Shown: positions 1-6,745, numbered from the stretch's first letter. The stretch: 10,123 nt of DNA from Bordetella parapertussis (GCA_945883145.1 CAMCXB010000076.1:1-10123), one strand, 5' to 3'. Numbers and translations are program-made. Notes: generated by a model from the sequence alone, not told the origin.

Positions 1-678
1 GAAGAAACAGCACTCAATCCTGCTTTGGGTTTGCGTGCAATTCGTTACTGCTTAGCTGAGCCACAAATGTTTTTAACGCAGTTGCGCGCGATTTTGCGCG
101 CATCTGCTTATGGACCCATAAATTTATTGATACCTATGTTGTCGCATGCTTTTGAAATTGATCAGTCATTGATGTTGATCGAGCAAGCAAAAGAACAATT
201 ACGAGTAGCGAAAAAGAAATTTGATGAAAAAATCTTAGTCGGCGCCATGATAGAAATACCGGCAGCGGCACTCACGCTACCTTTGTTTATCAAGCGCTTA
301 GATTTTCTTTCCATAGGTACGAATGATTTAATTCAATATACCCTAGCGATTGATCGGGTCGATCATGAAGTAGCCCATCTGTATGATCCATTGCATCCAG
401 CTATTTTGCATCTGCTAGCCACTACCATTAGTGCGGGTGCAAAAGCAGACGTACCGGTCGCAGTTTGTGGTGAAGTTGCAGGCGATACTAAGCTCACGCG
501 ATTGTTATTGGGATTGGGATTGCGAGAATTTTCTATGCATCCCGCACAGCTCCTGTCAGTGAAACAAGAAATACTTAACTCTGACATCTCTGAAATAGAA
601 CCGCAGGTGAAAAAAATATTAAGACTTTATGAGCCTGAAGCCATCGCTGAAGCAGTAGAAAAACTGCAAGCACTCTAA
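1..678 (+). CDS. ptsI: PTS enzyme I (phosphoenolpyruvate-protein phosphotransferase), C-terminal part
   Basis: This is the 3' part of the gene; the reading frame is open from the first base and ends at TAA 676-678, giving 225 residues of a family that is usually about 570-590 long. Enzyme I is the cytosolic protein that takes phosphate from PEP and passes it to HPr. The visible part is the PEP-binding TIM-barrel domain: LRAILRASAYG near the start, GAMIEIPAA, then IGTNDLIQYTLAIDR, and VCGEVAGD, where the Cys at 466-468 is the conserved acid/base catalytic residue. The N-terminal HPr-binding and phospho-His domains lie upstream of the window. The internal TTG at 25 is not a start, because the homology continues before it (LNPALGLRAI). 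The next gene, metX, has its own promoter and leader, so the two are probably separate units. No terminator directly follows the stop, so some read-through into the metX leader is possible. Confidence 0.94.
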   Translation, partial: EETALNPALGLRAIRYCLAEPQMFLTQLRAILRASAYGPINLLIPMLSHAFEIDQSLMLIEQAKEQLRVAKKKFDEKILVGAMIEIPAAALTLPLFIKRLDFLSIGTNDLIQYTLAIDRVDHEVAHLYDPLHPAILHLLATTISAGAKADVPVAVCGEVAGDTKLTRLLLGLGLREFSMHPAQLLSVKQEILNSDISEIEPQVKKILRLYEPEAIAEAVEKLQAL

Positions 679-698
679 AGTTAAATAGCAGAGGGGAT

Positions 699-727
699 TT
701 GACGCTGCTCGTCTAGTTCGTTATCCT
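699..727 (+). promoter_or_regulatory. Predicted sigma-70 promoter of the metX leader
   Basis: A -35 box TTGACG (699-704, five of six consensus bases) and a -10 box TATCCT (722-727) are separated by exactly 17 bases. Transcription would start near 734-735, right at the first bases of the P1 stem of the downstream RNA element, as expected for a riboswitch at the very 5' end of a transcript. Predicted by eye only; the -10 box is not perfect. Confidence 0.6.
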
Positions 728-734
728 TACTCAG

Positions 735-823
735 TTGCGCCGATTTGAACGGTAACTGGCAGAAGTCGCCAGACCCAGCTTGCGGGCGCAAGGGAAACAT
801 CCCGCACAAATACGGCTAAAGCG
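735..823 (+). promoter_or_regulatory. Probable SAM-II riboswitch aptamer (long-loop form) upstream of metX
   Basis: The folding plan matches SAM-II base for base at the core. P1 is TTGCGCC (735-741) paired with GGCGCAA (785-791), 7 bp. P1's 5' strand is followed at once by GATTT (742-746), matching the invariant GAUUU of SAM-II loop 1. TTGC (780-783) sits one base before P1's 3' strand, as UUGC does in the known metX-type SAM-II RNA. The 3' tail has CACAAATACG (805-814) and then GCTAAA (815-820), matching the conserved A-rich L3 and GCUAAA. The pseudoknot P2 can form as G782-C816 and C783-G815, plus GCT (778-780) with AGC (820-822). Two extra hairpins enlarge the element: CTGGC/GCCAG (756-760/768-772) in loop 1, and GGG/CCC (792-794/801-803) between P1 and L3. 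SAM-II RNAs are known for controlling metX/metA genes in response to S-adenosylmethionine, so the downstream gene agrees. The match was made from memory of the consensus, without a covariance-model search. Confidence 0.77.
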
Positions 824-849
824 AGTTGAATCGTAGACCTTGCGAATTC

Positions 850-881
850 AGCCCGATATGCCGAGTGCAGTCGGGCTTTTT
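850..881 (+). terminator. Rho-independent terminator in the metX leader (expression platform)
   Basis: AGCCCGA (850-856) pairs with TCGGGCT (871-877) in seven perfect base pairs, mostly G-C. The loop can add a short inner stem (TGC 859-861 with GCA 867-869). A run of five T (877-881) follows directly. It ends only 16 bases before the chosen metX start and lies downstream of the SAM-II-like aptamer, so it is best read as a conditional terminator inside the leader rather than the end of ptsI. Its 5' arm AGCC (850-853) is complementary to GGCT (814-817) in the aptamer, which gives a simple antiterminator alternative. Confidence 0.82.
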
Positions 882-897
882 CATGCAAAGACAGTTT

Positions 898-2067
898 ATG
901 AACTCTATCGGCATCGTCACACCTCAGTCACTCTTCTTTAGAGAGCCGCTTGCATTGCAAAGCGGCGCATCGCTATCCGACTACACCTTAGTCTATGAAA
1001 CCTATGGCACCTTGAATGCTGATCGTTCCAATGCAGTGTTGGTTTGTCATGCATTAAACGCTTCGCATCACGTGGCAGGTACTTATGAAGGACAAGCACG
1101 CAGTCAAGGTTGGTGGGACAACATGGTAGGGCCTGGTAAAGCCTTAGACACCAATCGATTCTTTGTGATCGGCGTGAATAACTTAGGTTCTTGCTTTGGC
1201 TCTACCGGACCCATGCATAACAATCCTGCAACCGGTAAACCTTATGGCGCTGCTTTTCCTGTGGTCACAGTAGAAGATTGGGTGCATGCACAAGCACGTT
1301 TAGCAGATGCACTCGGCATACAACAACTTGCAGCTGTTATGGGTGGTTCATTAGGTGGCATGCAAGCGATGGCGTGGAGCATGCTATACCCAGAGCGTGT
1401 ACGACACTGTTTAGTGATTGCTTCAACACCTAAACTCTCCGCACAAAATATCGCATTCAATGATGTAGCGAGACAAGCCATACTCACCGACCCTGATTAT
1501 CATGCGGGTGATTTTTATGCACATGGTGTCGTGCCTAAAAATGGATTGCGGGTAGCACGCATGATAGGCCACATCACCTATTTATCCGATGATGATATGG
1601 CGGAAAAATTCGGACGTGATTTACGTGGTACAGATTATCAGTTTGGTTATGGCGTAGATTTTGAAATCGAATCGTATTTGCGCTATCAAGGCGATAAATT
1701 TTCTGAATACTTTGATGCCAACACCTATTTGTTGATTACCAAAGCCTTAGATTATTTTGATCCTGCTCGCGCGCACAATGGTGATTTAGCCGTTGCACTC
1801 GCTAATACACAAGCAGAATTTTTATTAGTCTCCTTTTCTACTGATTGGCGTTTCGCGCCTGAACGTAGTCGTGAAATCGTTCAAGCTTTGGTAAAAAACA
1901 ATCGTAAAGTCAGTTATGCGGAAATCGATGCACCGCATGGTCATGATGCATTTTTATTAGATGATCATCGCTACATGGCTGTCGTCAGTAGTTATTACGA
2001 CAAAGTGTGGCAGCAAATACAAACATCTCATGCAACACTTCAAGCAACGCATAAGGAGGCAGCATGA
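898..2067 (+). CDS. metX: Homoserine O-acyltransferase MetX (probably the succinyl-transferring type)
   Basis: MetX transfers an acyl group from acyl-CoA to the hydroxyl of L-homoserine in the cytosol, the first committed step of methionine synthesis. The 389-residue product has the alpha/beta-hydrolase triad of the family: nucleophile Ser151 in GGSLGGMQ, Asp316 in TDWRFAP and His349 in HGHDAFLL. Other family blocks are NAVLVCHALNASHH (45-58), WWDNMVGPGKALDT, NNLGSCFGSTGP and ARMIGHITYLSDD. MetX proteins of beta- and gammaproteobacteria encoded next to metW are generally assigned as succinyltransferases (MetXS); acetyl-CoA use cannot be excluded from sequence alone. ATG 898 was chosen because MNSIGIVTPQ matches the usual MetX N terminus (MxSIGIV) and AAAGA (887-891) can act as a weak ribosome site. 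The ATG at 883 abuts the terminator T-run and has no ribosome site, and the frame further upstream runs through the terminator. The gene's end overlaps metW by 4 bases. A SAM-II-like leader precedes it. Confidence 0.95.
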   Translation: MNSIGIVTPQSLFFREPLALQSGASLSDYTLVYETYGTLNADRSNAVLVCHALNASHHVAGTYEGQARSQGWWDNMVGPGKALDTNRFFVIGVNNLGSCFGSTGPMHNNPATGKPYGAAFPVVTVEDWVHAQARLADALGIQQLAAVMGGSLGGMQAMAWSMLYPERVRHCLVIASTPKLSAQNIAFNDVARQAILTDPDYHAGDFYAHGVVPKNGLRVARMIGHITYLSDDDMAEKFGRDLRGTDYQFGYGVDFEIESYLRYQGDKFSEYFDANTYLLITKALDYFDPARAHNGDLAVALANTQAEFLLVSFSTDWRFAPERSREIVQALVKNNRKVSYAEIDAPHGHDAFLLDDHRYMAVVSSYYDKVWQQIQTSHATLQATHKEAA

Positions 2068-2669
2068 ATGTAGCGAAATTTCATGGCTTGCGTGCTGACC
2101 TTGCATTCATTGCGCATTGGGTACAAGCAGGATCACGTGTCTTGGATTTAGGTTGTGGTGATGGCGCTATGCTCGATTATTTACAAGTCGAGAAACAATG
2201 TGTCGGATATGGTGTAGAAATAGATGACACCAGCATACCGCGTTGCATCGATCGTGGTGTCTCAGTCATACAGCAAGATATAGAAGCAGGCTTAGCCATG
2301 TTTACAGATGATGCATTTGATAGCGTGCTTTGTTTATCTGCACTACAAATGATGAAAGATGTAGAAGGCGTGCTACGTGATATTAATCGTGTTGGACATG
2401 AGGCGATTGTTTCATTTCCCAATTTTGCACACTGGCCACATAGACTGGCCTTATTGCAAGGACACATGCCTGTATCTGAAAGTTTGCCCTATGATTGGTT
2501 TGATACACCTAATCTACGTTGCGCAACAATTAGCGACTTTGAACAACTCGCAGCGGAAGTTGGACTCGAAGTTTTAGACAGTGTCGCACTCAAAGATGAT
2601 GGAACACCCGTAACTTTCATGCCGAACTGGCGTGGCAGTTTAGGTGTTTTTAGATTAAAGAAAAAATAA
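2064..2669 (+). CDS. metW: Methionine biosynthesis protein MetW
   Basis: MetW is a methyltransferase-fold protein of 201 residues, the normal family size, found next to metX in many proteobacteria and considered a partner needed for full MetX activity; no methyl transfer is established for it that I can cite. The sequence shows a Rossmann-type SAM-binding motif I, VLDLGCGDG (26-34), an acidic end of strand 2 (YGVEIDD), and the MetW-typical stretches SFPNFAHW and PYDWFDTPN. It ends in GVFRLKKK. The start ATG 2064 overlaps the metX stop in ATGA, and a very strong ribosome site AAGGAGG (2053-2059) lies inside the metX 3' end, so the two are translationally coupled and probably made in fixed ratio. 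This ribosome site is far better than the one of metX. Confidence 0.95.
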   Translation: MNVAKFHGLRADLAFIAHWVQAGSRVLDLGCGDGAMLDYLQVEKQCVGYGVEIDDTSIPRCIDRGVSVIQQDIEAGLAMFTDDAFDSVLCLSALQMMKDVEGVLRDINRVGHEAIVSFPNFAHWPHRLALLQGHMPVSESLPYDWFDTPNLRCATISDFEQLAAEVGLEVLDSVALKDDGTPVTFMPNWRGSLGVFRLKKK

Positions 2670-2694
2670 ATTTCCATTTTTAACAGGCTTGCGC

Positions 2695-3966
2695 ATGCCC
2701 CATACAACTGGTTGGCGACATTATTTCAATCGCAAGATGCTGATCTGCGTCATGCTGGGTTTTACTTCAGGCTTACCGCTATTCATACTCTATAACCTCT
2801 TATCTGCATGGTTAAGAGCAGAGCAAGTGGATCTCACAGCCATAGGCTTGTTTGCTTTAGTAGGATTTCCGTATACATGGAAATTCATTTGGTCACCTTT
2901 TATGGATAGATTTCAACTTCCATTATTAGGTCGCCGCCGTGGTTGGATGTTTCTCACGCAACTATGTTTAATGGTGGTGATAGCGGCGATGGGTTTTTAT
3001 TCGCCACAAAATGATTTAAGCATGATTGTATTTTTAGCAGGAACGATTGCTTTTTTATCCGCTAGTCAAGACATCGTAATCGATGCTTATAGACGTGAAA
3101 TTTTAGCGGATGATGAACAAGGATCGGGAACAGCTTTATTCGTTAACGCTTATAAAATTTCTACACTCGTACCAGGCTCACTCTCTTTGATTTTGTCCGA
3201 CTTTTTAAGTTGGCAAATCGTTTTTTCTATTACGGCACTCTTCATGTTGCCGGGTCTGGTAACCAGTTTACTGATACGTGAGCCTGTGATGTACGGTCAA
3301 CCACCAGCAAATTTGCGTGAGGCCGTAGTCTTACCTTTTAAAGAATTTATAAATCGTAGTGGTTGGTCACATGCACTCACTATCTTGGCCTTTATTTTTC
3401 TCTATAAATTAGGTGATTCCATGGCTACCGCTTTGGCCACACCGTTTTATATCGATTTAGGATTTTCACGCACCCAAATTGGTTTGGTCGCAAAAAATGC
3501 AGGCTTATGGGCGAGCTTAGCGGGTGGAATTTTAGGTGCAGTCTGGTTAGAAAAAACAGGTATTAACCGTGGCTTGTGGGTGTTCGGTGTATTGCAAGCG
3601 ATCGCAATTTTAGGTTTTGCCTTGTTAGCAAAAGTTGGTGTCGGCGCAGCAGAATTAAATACACTCTTACTCGGTTTTGTAATTGGCTTAGAAGCCTTTG
3701 CAGTTGGTTTAGGTACGGCAGCATTTACTTCGTTTATTGCTACGACCACAGATGCACGCTACACCGCTACACAATTTGCTTTATTCACGAGCTTATCTGC
3801 TGTTCCTCGTACTTTTTTTAATGCGATAACAGGTTACATCGTCGCTGAAACAGGATGGTTTCACTTTTTCTTAATTTGTTTTGCGCTCTCCATACCGGGT
3901 ATGTTGTTACTACCTAAGATTGCGCCTTGGTCATCGCCACCACAAACCCCTTTAACTGCAGATTAA
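2695..3966 (+). CDS. ampG: AmpG-family muropeptide permease
   Basis: AmpG is an inner-membrane major-facilitator transporter that imports GlcNAc-anhydroMurNAc-peptides released during cell-wall turnover, feeding peptidoglycan recycling and, in some species, beta-lactamase induction. The 423-residue product is hydrophobic throughout, with about 12 likely membrane segments. It carries AmpG hallmarks: LGFTSGLPL in helix 1, KFIWSPFMDR (63-72), the loop GRRRGW (79-84), FLSASQDIVIDA (120-131), LYKLGDSMATAL in the second half, and ATQFALFTSLSAVPRT near the end. All of these align with E. coli AmpG as I recall it. ATG 2695 is preferred over TTG 2689 because AACAGG (2682-2687) sits 7 bases upstream of it. 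The gene follows metW by 25 bases with no terminator, so it probably shares the metX transcript. Nothing here indicates a nearby ampC/ampR. Confidence 0.9.
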   Translation: MPHTTGWRHYFNRKMLICVMLGFTSGLPLFILYNLLSAWLRAEQVDLTAIGLFALVGFPYTWKFIWSPFMDRFQLPLLGRRRGWMFLTQLCLMVVIAAMGFYSPQNDLSMIVFLAGTIAFLSASQDIVIDAYRREILADDEQGSGTALFVNAYKISTLVPGSLSLILSDFLSWQIVFSITALFMLPGLVTSLLIREPVMYGQPPANLREAVVLPFKEFINRSGWSHALTILAFIFLYKLGDSMATALATPFYIDLGFSRTQIGLVAKNAGLWASLAGGILGAVWLEKTGINRGLWVFGVLQAIAILGFALLAKVGVGAAELNTLLLGFVIGLEAFAVGLGTAAFTSFIATTTDARYTATQFALFTSLSAVPRTFFNAITGYIVAETGWFHFFLICFALSIPGMLLLPKIAPWSSPPQTPLTAD

Positions 3967-3980
3967 ATAATGCAAGCAGC

Positions 3981-5210
3981 ATGTTGAACATACTCTGGCT
4001 AGGATTTTTTCTTATAGCAGCAATTAGTGCGAGTTGGCGCTGGTTGATGATGAGTGACCCAACTGTATTTGCACTCATGATAGAAAGCCTGTTTGCTATG
4101 GCTAAGCTATCAGTAGAAGTGATGTTGGTTATGTTTGGCACGCTCACACTATGGTTAGGATTTTTACGCATAGCAGAGCGCGCTGGCATTGTGGAATCAT
4201 TGGCGCGCTTACTCACACCTTTGTTTGCGCGGCTCATGCCGGATGTACCTGCTGGTCATCCTGCACTAGGCTTAATCACTTTAAATTTCACAGCAAACGC
4301 TTTAGGTTTAGATAATGCAGCCACGCCCATAGGTTTAAAAGCCATGCGCGCCTTGCAAGAACTTAATCCTATGCCTTTGTTTGCAACCAATGCACAGATT
4401 TTATTTTTAGTCTTAAATGCATCATCACTGACTTTGCTGCCGGTTTCTATTTTCATGTATCGCTTACAGCAAGGCGCAGCAGATCCTACTTTAGTTTTCC
4501 TTCCCATTTTGCTTGCTACCTCTGCTTCTACTTTAACCGGTCTGTTAGTCGTAGCGGCAGTACAAAGATTAAAGTTATGGGATCCCGTTGTGTTGGCATG
4601 GTTGGGGTCAGTCGCTATAGTTTTAATTTCTTTGATGGCGCTATTAGCGACACTATCAACAGCTATGCTTGCTGTCGTATCTTCTTTAGTTGGCAATCTC
4701 ATTTTATTTGGATTGATTTTATTTTTCTTAGTGGTTGCAACATTACGACGCGTATCTGTCTATGAAGCTTTTATAGAAGGTGCAAAAGAGGGCTATGAAG
4801 TAGCAAAAAATCTTTTGCCGTATTTGGTAGCAATGCTATGTGCAGTCGGCGTGTTTCGCGCTTCCGGTGCATTAGATGGCGTGTTAAGTGGTGTGCGTTG
4901 GTTGGTCGAGTCTATAGGTTGGGATAGTCGCTTTGTAGATGCCTTACCCACGGCGATGGTGAAACCATTTTCGGGGAGTGCTGCGCGCGCATTGCTTATC
5001 GAGACCATGAGTAATAAAGGTGTGGATAGTTTTGCAGCACTGCTTGCTGCTACGATGCAAGGCAGTACTGAAACTACATTTTATGTGTTGGCAGTATATT
5101 TTGGTGCCGTAGGCATACAGCGCGCTCGCTACGCAGTGGCATGCGCCTTAGTTGCAGATTTGGCTGGTGTGCTAGCATCGATTGCGGTTTGTTATTGGTT
5201 CTTTGGATAA
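3981..5210 (+). CDS. SpmA-SpmB fusion, nucleoside-recognition (Gate) domain membrane protein
   Basis: The 409-residue product joins the two spore-maturation-protein families in one chain. Residues 1 to about 205 are SpmA-like: membrane helices with WLGFLRIAERAGI (58-70), and the signature NALGLDNAATPIGLKAM (106-122) followed by ATNAQILFLVLNASS. Residues about 225-409 are SpmB-like: AFIEGAKEGYEVAKNLLPYL (263-282), VFRASG (291-296), KPFSGSAARALL (328-339) and GSTETTFYVLAVYFGAVG (361-378). Each half belongs to the Gate/nucleoside-recognition superfamily; about 10 membrane segments are expected. In Bacillus, SpmA and SpmB are needed for spore core dehydration. The fusion occurs in non-sporulating betaproteobacteria, where the substrate and role are not established to my knowledge. 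ATG 3981 was chosen because the homology begins at MLNILWLGFF; the upstream TTG 3927 would overlap ampG and add an unrelated hydrophilic leader. The gap to ampG is 14 bases, and the ribosome site is weak. Confidence 0.85.
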   Translation: MLNILWLGFFLIAAISASWRWLMMSDPTVFALMIESLFAMAKLSVEVMLVMFGTLTLWLGFLRIAERAGIVESLARLLTPLFARLMPDVPAGHPALGLITLNFTANALGLDNAATPIGLKAMRALQELNPMPLFATNAQILFLVLNASSLTLLPVSIFMYRLQQGAADPTLVFLPILLATSASTLTGLLVVAAVQRLKLWDPVVLAWLGSVAIVLISLMALLATLSTAMLAVVSSLVGNLILFGLILFFLVVATLRRVSVYEAFIEGAKEGYEVAKNLLPYLVAMLCAVGVFRASGALDGVLSGVRWLVESIGWDSRFVDALPTAMVKPFSGSAARALLIETMSNKGVDSFAALLAATMQGSTETTFYVLAVYFGAVGIQRARYAVACALVADLAGVLASIAVCYWFFG

Positions 5211-5214
5211 GTTT

Positions 5215-5988
5215 TTAAACAGCATATTCAATCACTAAGGGTGAATGATCAGAGAATCGTTCATCTTTATATACATAAGCTGATTTTGCTTTTGCATTCA
5301 ACCCTGTACTCGCAATTTGATAATCAATACGCCAACCTACATTGTTAGCCCAAGCCTGTCCGCGATTACTCCACCACGTATAAGCTTCACCAGTAGTATC
5401 AGGATGCAGTGAACGATACACATCACACCAACCTAGCTCATCCAAAATGCGCGACATCCAAGCTCGCTCTTCTGGCAAGAAGCCAGAATTTTTTTGATTA
5501 CTCTTCCAATTTTTTAAATCAATTTCTTTGTGGGCGACATTCCAGTCACCACAAATTACAACTTCTCTACCTGAATTAATGAGTTGTGCCAGATGAGGAT
5601 AGAAAGCATCCATGAAACGAAATTTAGCTTGTTGTCTTTCATCGCTAGCAGAACCAGAAGGGCAATACACTGAGACTACTGTGAGATCAGCATAATCACA
5701 CTGTACATAACGGCCTTCAGCATCAAACTCTGAATTACCAAAACCAAGTTGGTGTTCTAAAGCAGGCGTGCGGCTGTAAACCCCCGTACCGGAATAGCCT
5801 TTTTTTTCAGCATAATGAAAATAGCCGTGATAACCCAAAGGCTGTAAGAAATCTGCCGTCATATCGGCTTCTTGCGCTTTGAGTTCTTGCACGCAGATGT
5901 AGTCAGCTTCTTGTTTTAGCATCCATGCAAAAAATTCTTTTTTTGCGGCTGAGCGTATGCCGTTCAAATTGGCAGAAATTATTTTCAT
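5215..5988 (-). CDS. xth: Exodeoxyribonuclease III / AP endonuclease (Xth family)
   Basis: This cytosolic Mg-dependent enzyme of the endonuclease/exonuclease/phosphatase fold cleaves at abasic sites and trims 3' ends in base-excision repair. The 257-residue product has the whole catalytic set: Asn7 in ANLNGIRSA, Glu35 in VQELK, Tyr108 in VSVYCPSG, Asp148 and Asn150 in CGDWNVAH, and Asp247 and His248 in FSDHSPL. The size agrees with the family (about 255-268). The start at 5988 is chosen over the in-frame ATG at 5997 because AAAGGA lies 8 bases upstream of it, overlapping the outer ATG, and because MKIISANLNGIR is the standard N terminus. It converges with spmAB (4-base gap) and is divergent from pyrE. 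I cannot decide by eye between the ExoIII and the ExoA-like subgroup. Confidence 0.95.
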   Translation of the reverse strand: MKIISANLNGIRSAAKKEFFAWMLKQEADYICVQELKAQEADMTADFLQPLGYHGYFHYAEKKGYSGTGVYSRTPALEHQLGFGNSEFDAEGRYVQCDYADLTVVSVYCPSGSASDERQQAKFRFMDAFYPHLAQLINSGREVVICGDWNVAHKEIDLKNWKSNQKNSGFLPEERAWMSRILDELGWCDVYRSLHPDTTGEAYTWWSNRGQAWANNVGWRIDYQIASTGLNAKAKSAYVYKDERFSDHSPLVIEYAV

Positions 5989-6041
5989 AAATGGCATCCT
6001 TTATTTACCAAGACCAACAGCATACAGGATCAGTCGCGCGA

Positions 6042-6047
6042 TAAAAT
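6042..6047 (+). promoter_or_regulatory. Possible -10 box of the pyrE promoter
   Basis: TAAAAT matches five of six bases of the sigma-70 -10 consensus and lies 33 bases before the pyrE GTG, in the only gap (5989-6079) between divergent xth and pyrE. No good -35 box is seen 16-18 bases upstream, so the call is weak. The same A/T-rich block read on the minus strand (TATTTT) could serve xth. Confidence 0.28.
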
Positions 6048-6079
6048 AGCGGCTTCTTAGCCACTTCTTAAATTAAACC

Positions 6080-6745
6080 GTGACCACACTCCGTCAACAA
6101 TTCATTGCATTTTCCGTCTCAGCCGGTGTATTGCACTTTGGTGATTTCGTCACTAAGGCTGGTCGCAATTCTCCCTACTTTTTTAATGCAGGCTTATTCA
6201 ATGATGGAGCCCGTTTAGGCAAATTAGCCGAGTTTTATGCACAGACCATGTTAGATGCAGGTGTGGAATTCGACATGCTATTTGGCCCTGCTTATAAAGG
6301 CATTACCTTGGCTTCTGCAACAGCCGTAGCTTTAGCAGCAAAAGGTAAGAATGTGCCCTTTGCCTATAACCGTAAAGAAGCGAAAGATCATGGCGAAGGC
6401 GGCACCATAGTTGGAGCGAAACTAGAAGGTCGTGTAGTTATTATTGATGATGTGATTTCAGCAGGCACATCAGTGCGTGAATCTGTGCACATGATTCGCA
6501 ATCAAGGAGCACATCCTTGCGCAGTGTTGATAGCTTTAGATCGTATGGAAAAAAGTGGCGCAGAGGGTGCGTTGTCAGCACTCTCTGCTGTACAAGAAGT
6601 AGAGCAATCATTTGGCATACCTGTGATTGCCATTGCCAACTTAAATGATTTATTCAGCTATTTATCTGAGCCAGGTGCACAGACAGAATTAGCGCAATTT
6701 AAAGATGCCGTAGCAGCATATAGACAGCGCTACGGCGTGGCTTAA
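6080..6745 (+). CDS. pyrE: Orotate phosphoribosyltransferase
   Basis: PyrE joins orotate to PRPP to form orotidine monophosphate in the cytosol, the fifth step of pyrimidine synthesis. The 221-residue product is of normal length and has the type I PRTase PRPP loop VVIIDDVISAGTS (119-131, with Asp123 and Asp124) and the catalytic flexible loop YNRKEAKDHGEGG (96-108, with Arg98, Lys99, Lys102 and His104). It also has the N-terminal Lys26 in FVTKAGRNSPYFFNAG, which contacts orotate and pyrophosphate in the family, and FGPAYKGI around Lys73. The start is GTG 6080, since the homology to MTxLRQQFIxF begins there; no clear Shine-Dalgarno precedes it. It is flanked by the opposing xth and gatB, so it is probably monocistronic. 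A terminator-like hairpin follows at 6774-6791. Confidence 0.95.
   Translation: MTTLRQQFIAFSVSAGVLHFGDFVTKAGRNSPYFFNAGLFNDGARLGKLAEFYAQTMLDAGVEFDMLFGPAYKGITLASATAVALAAKGKNVPFAYNRKEAKDHGEGGTIVGAKLEGRVVIIDDVISAGTSVRESVHMIRNQGAHPCAVLIALDRMEKSGAEGALSALSAVQEVEQSFGIPVIAIANLNDLFSYLSEPGAQTELAQFKDAVAAYRQRYGVA

Noticed and set aside
735..823. Metal, cobalamin (GGGAAAC and GCGGGCGC look-alikes) or SAH riboswitch as explanation of the metX leader
   Set aside because: The conserved B12-box and the SAH core order are not present, while P1, GATTT, TTGC and GCTAAA fit SAM-II in order and spacing and the downstream gene is metX.
826..897. Upstream in-frame extension of metX beginning at 826 or 883
   Set aside because: The stretch runs through the terminator hairpin, has no similarity to the MetX N terminus, and lacks a ribosome site. 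MetX homology begins at MNSIGIV (898).
2689..2694. TTG 2689 as ampG start
   Set aside because: ATG 2695 lies two codons on with better spacing to AACAGG.
3447..4702. Long minus-strand open frames opposite ampG and spmAB (3447-3749, 3914-4237, 4256-4702)
   Set aside because: They are the antisense of hydrophobic membrane-protein codons; the products are low in complexity and unlike any family, with no ribosome sites.
5989..5997. Outer in-frame ATG of xth at 5997
   Set aside because: It overlaps the presumed ribosome site AAAGGA, which is ideally spaced for the inner ATG at 5988.
6051..6062. Inverted repeat GGCT/AGCC upstream of pyrE as an attenuator or operator
   Set aside because: Only 4 bp with a 4-base loop, no T-run and no leader peptide; likely chance.
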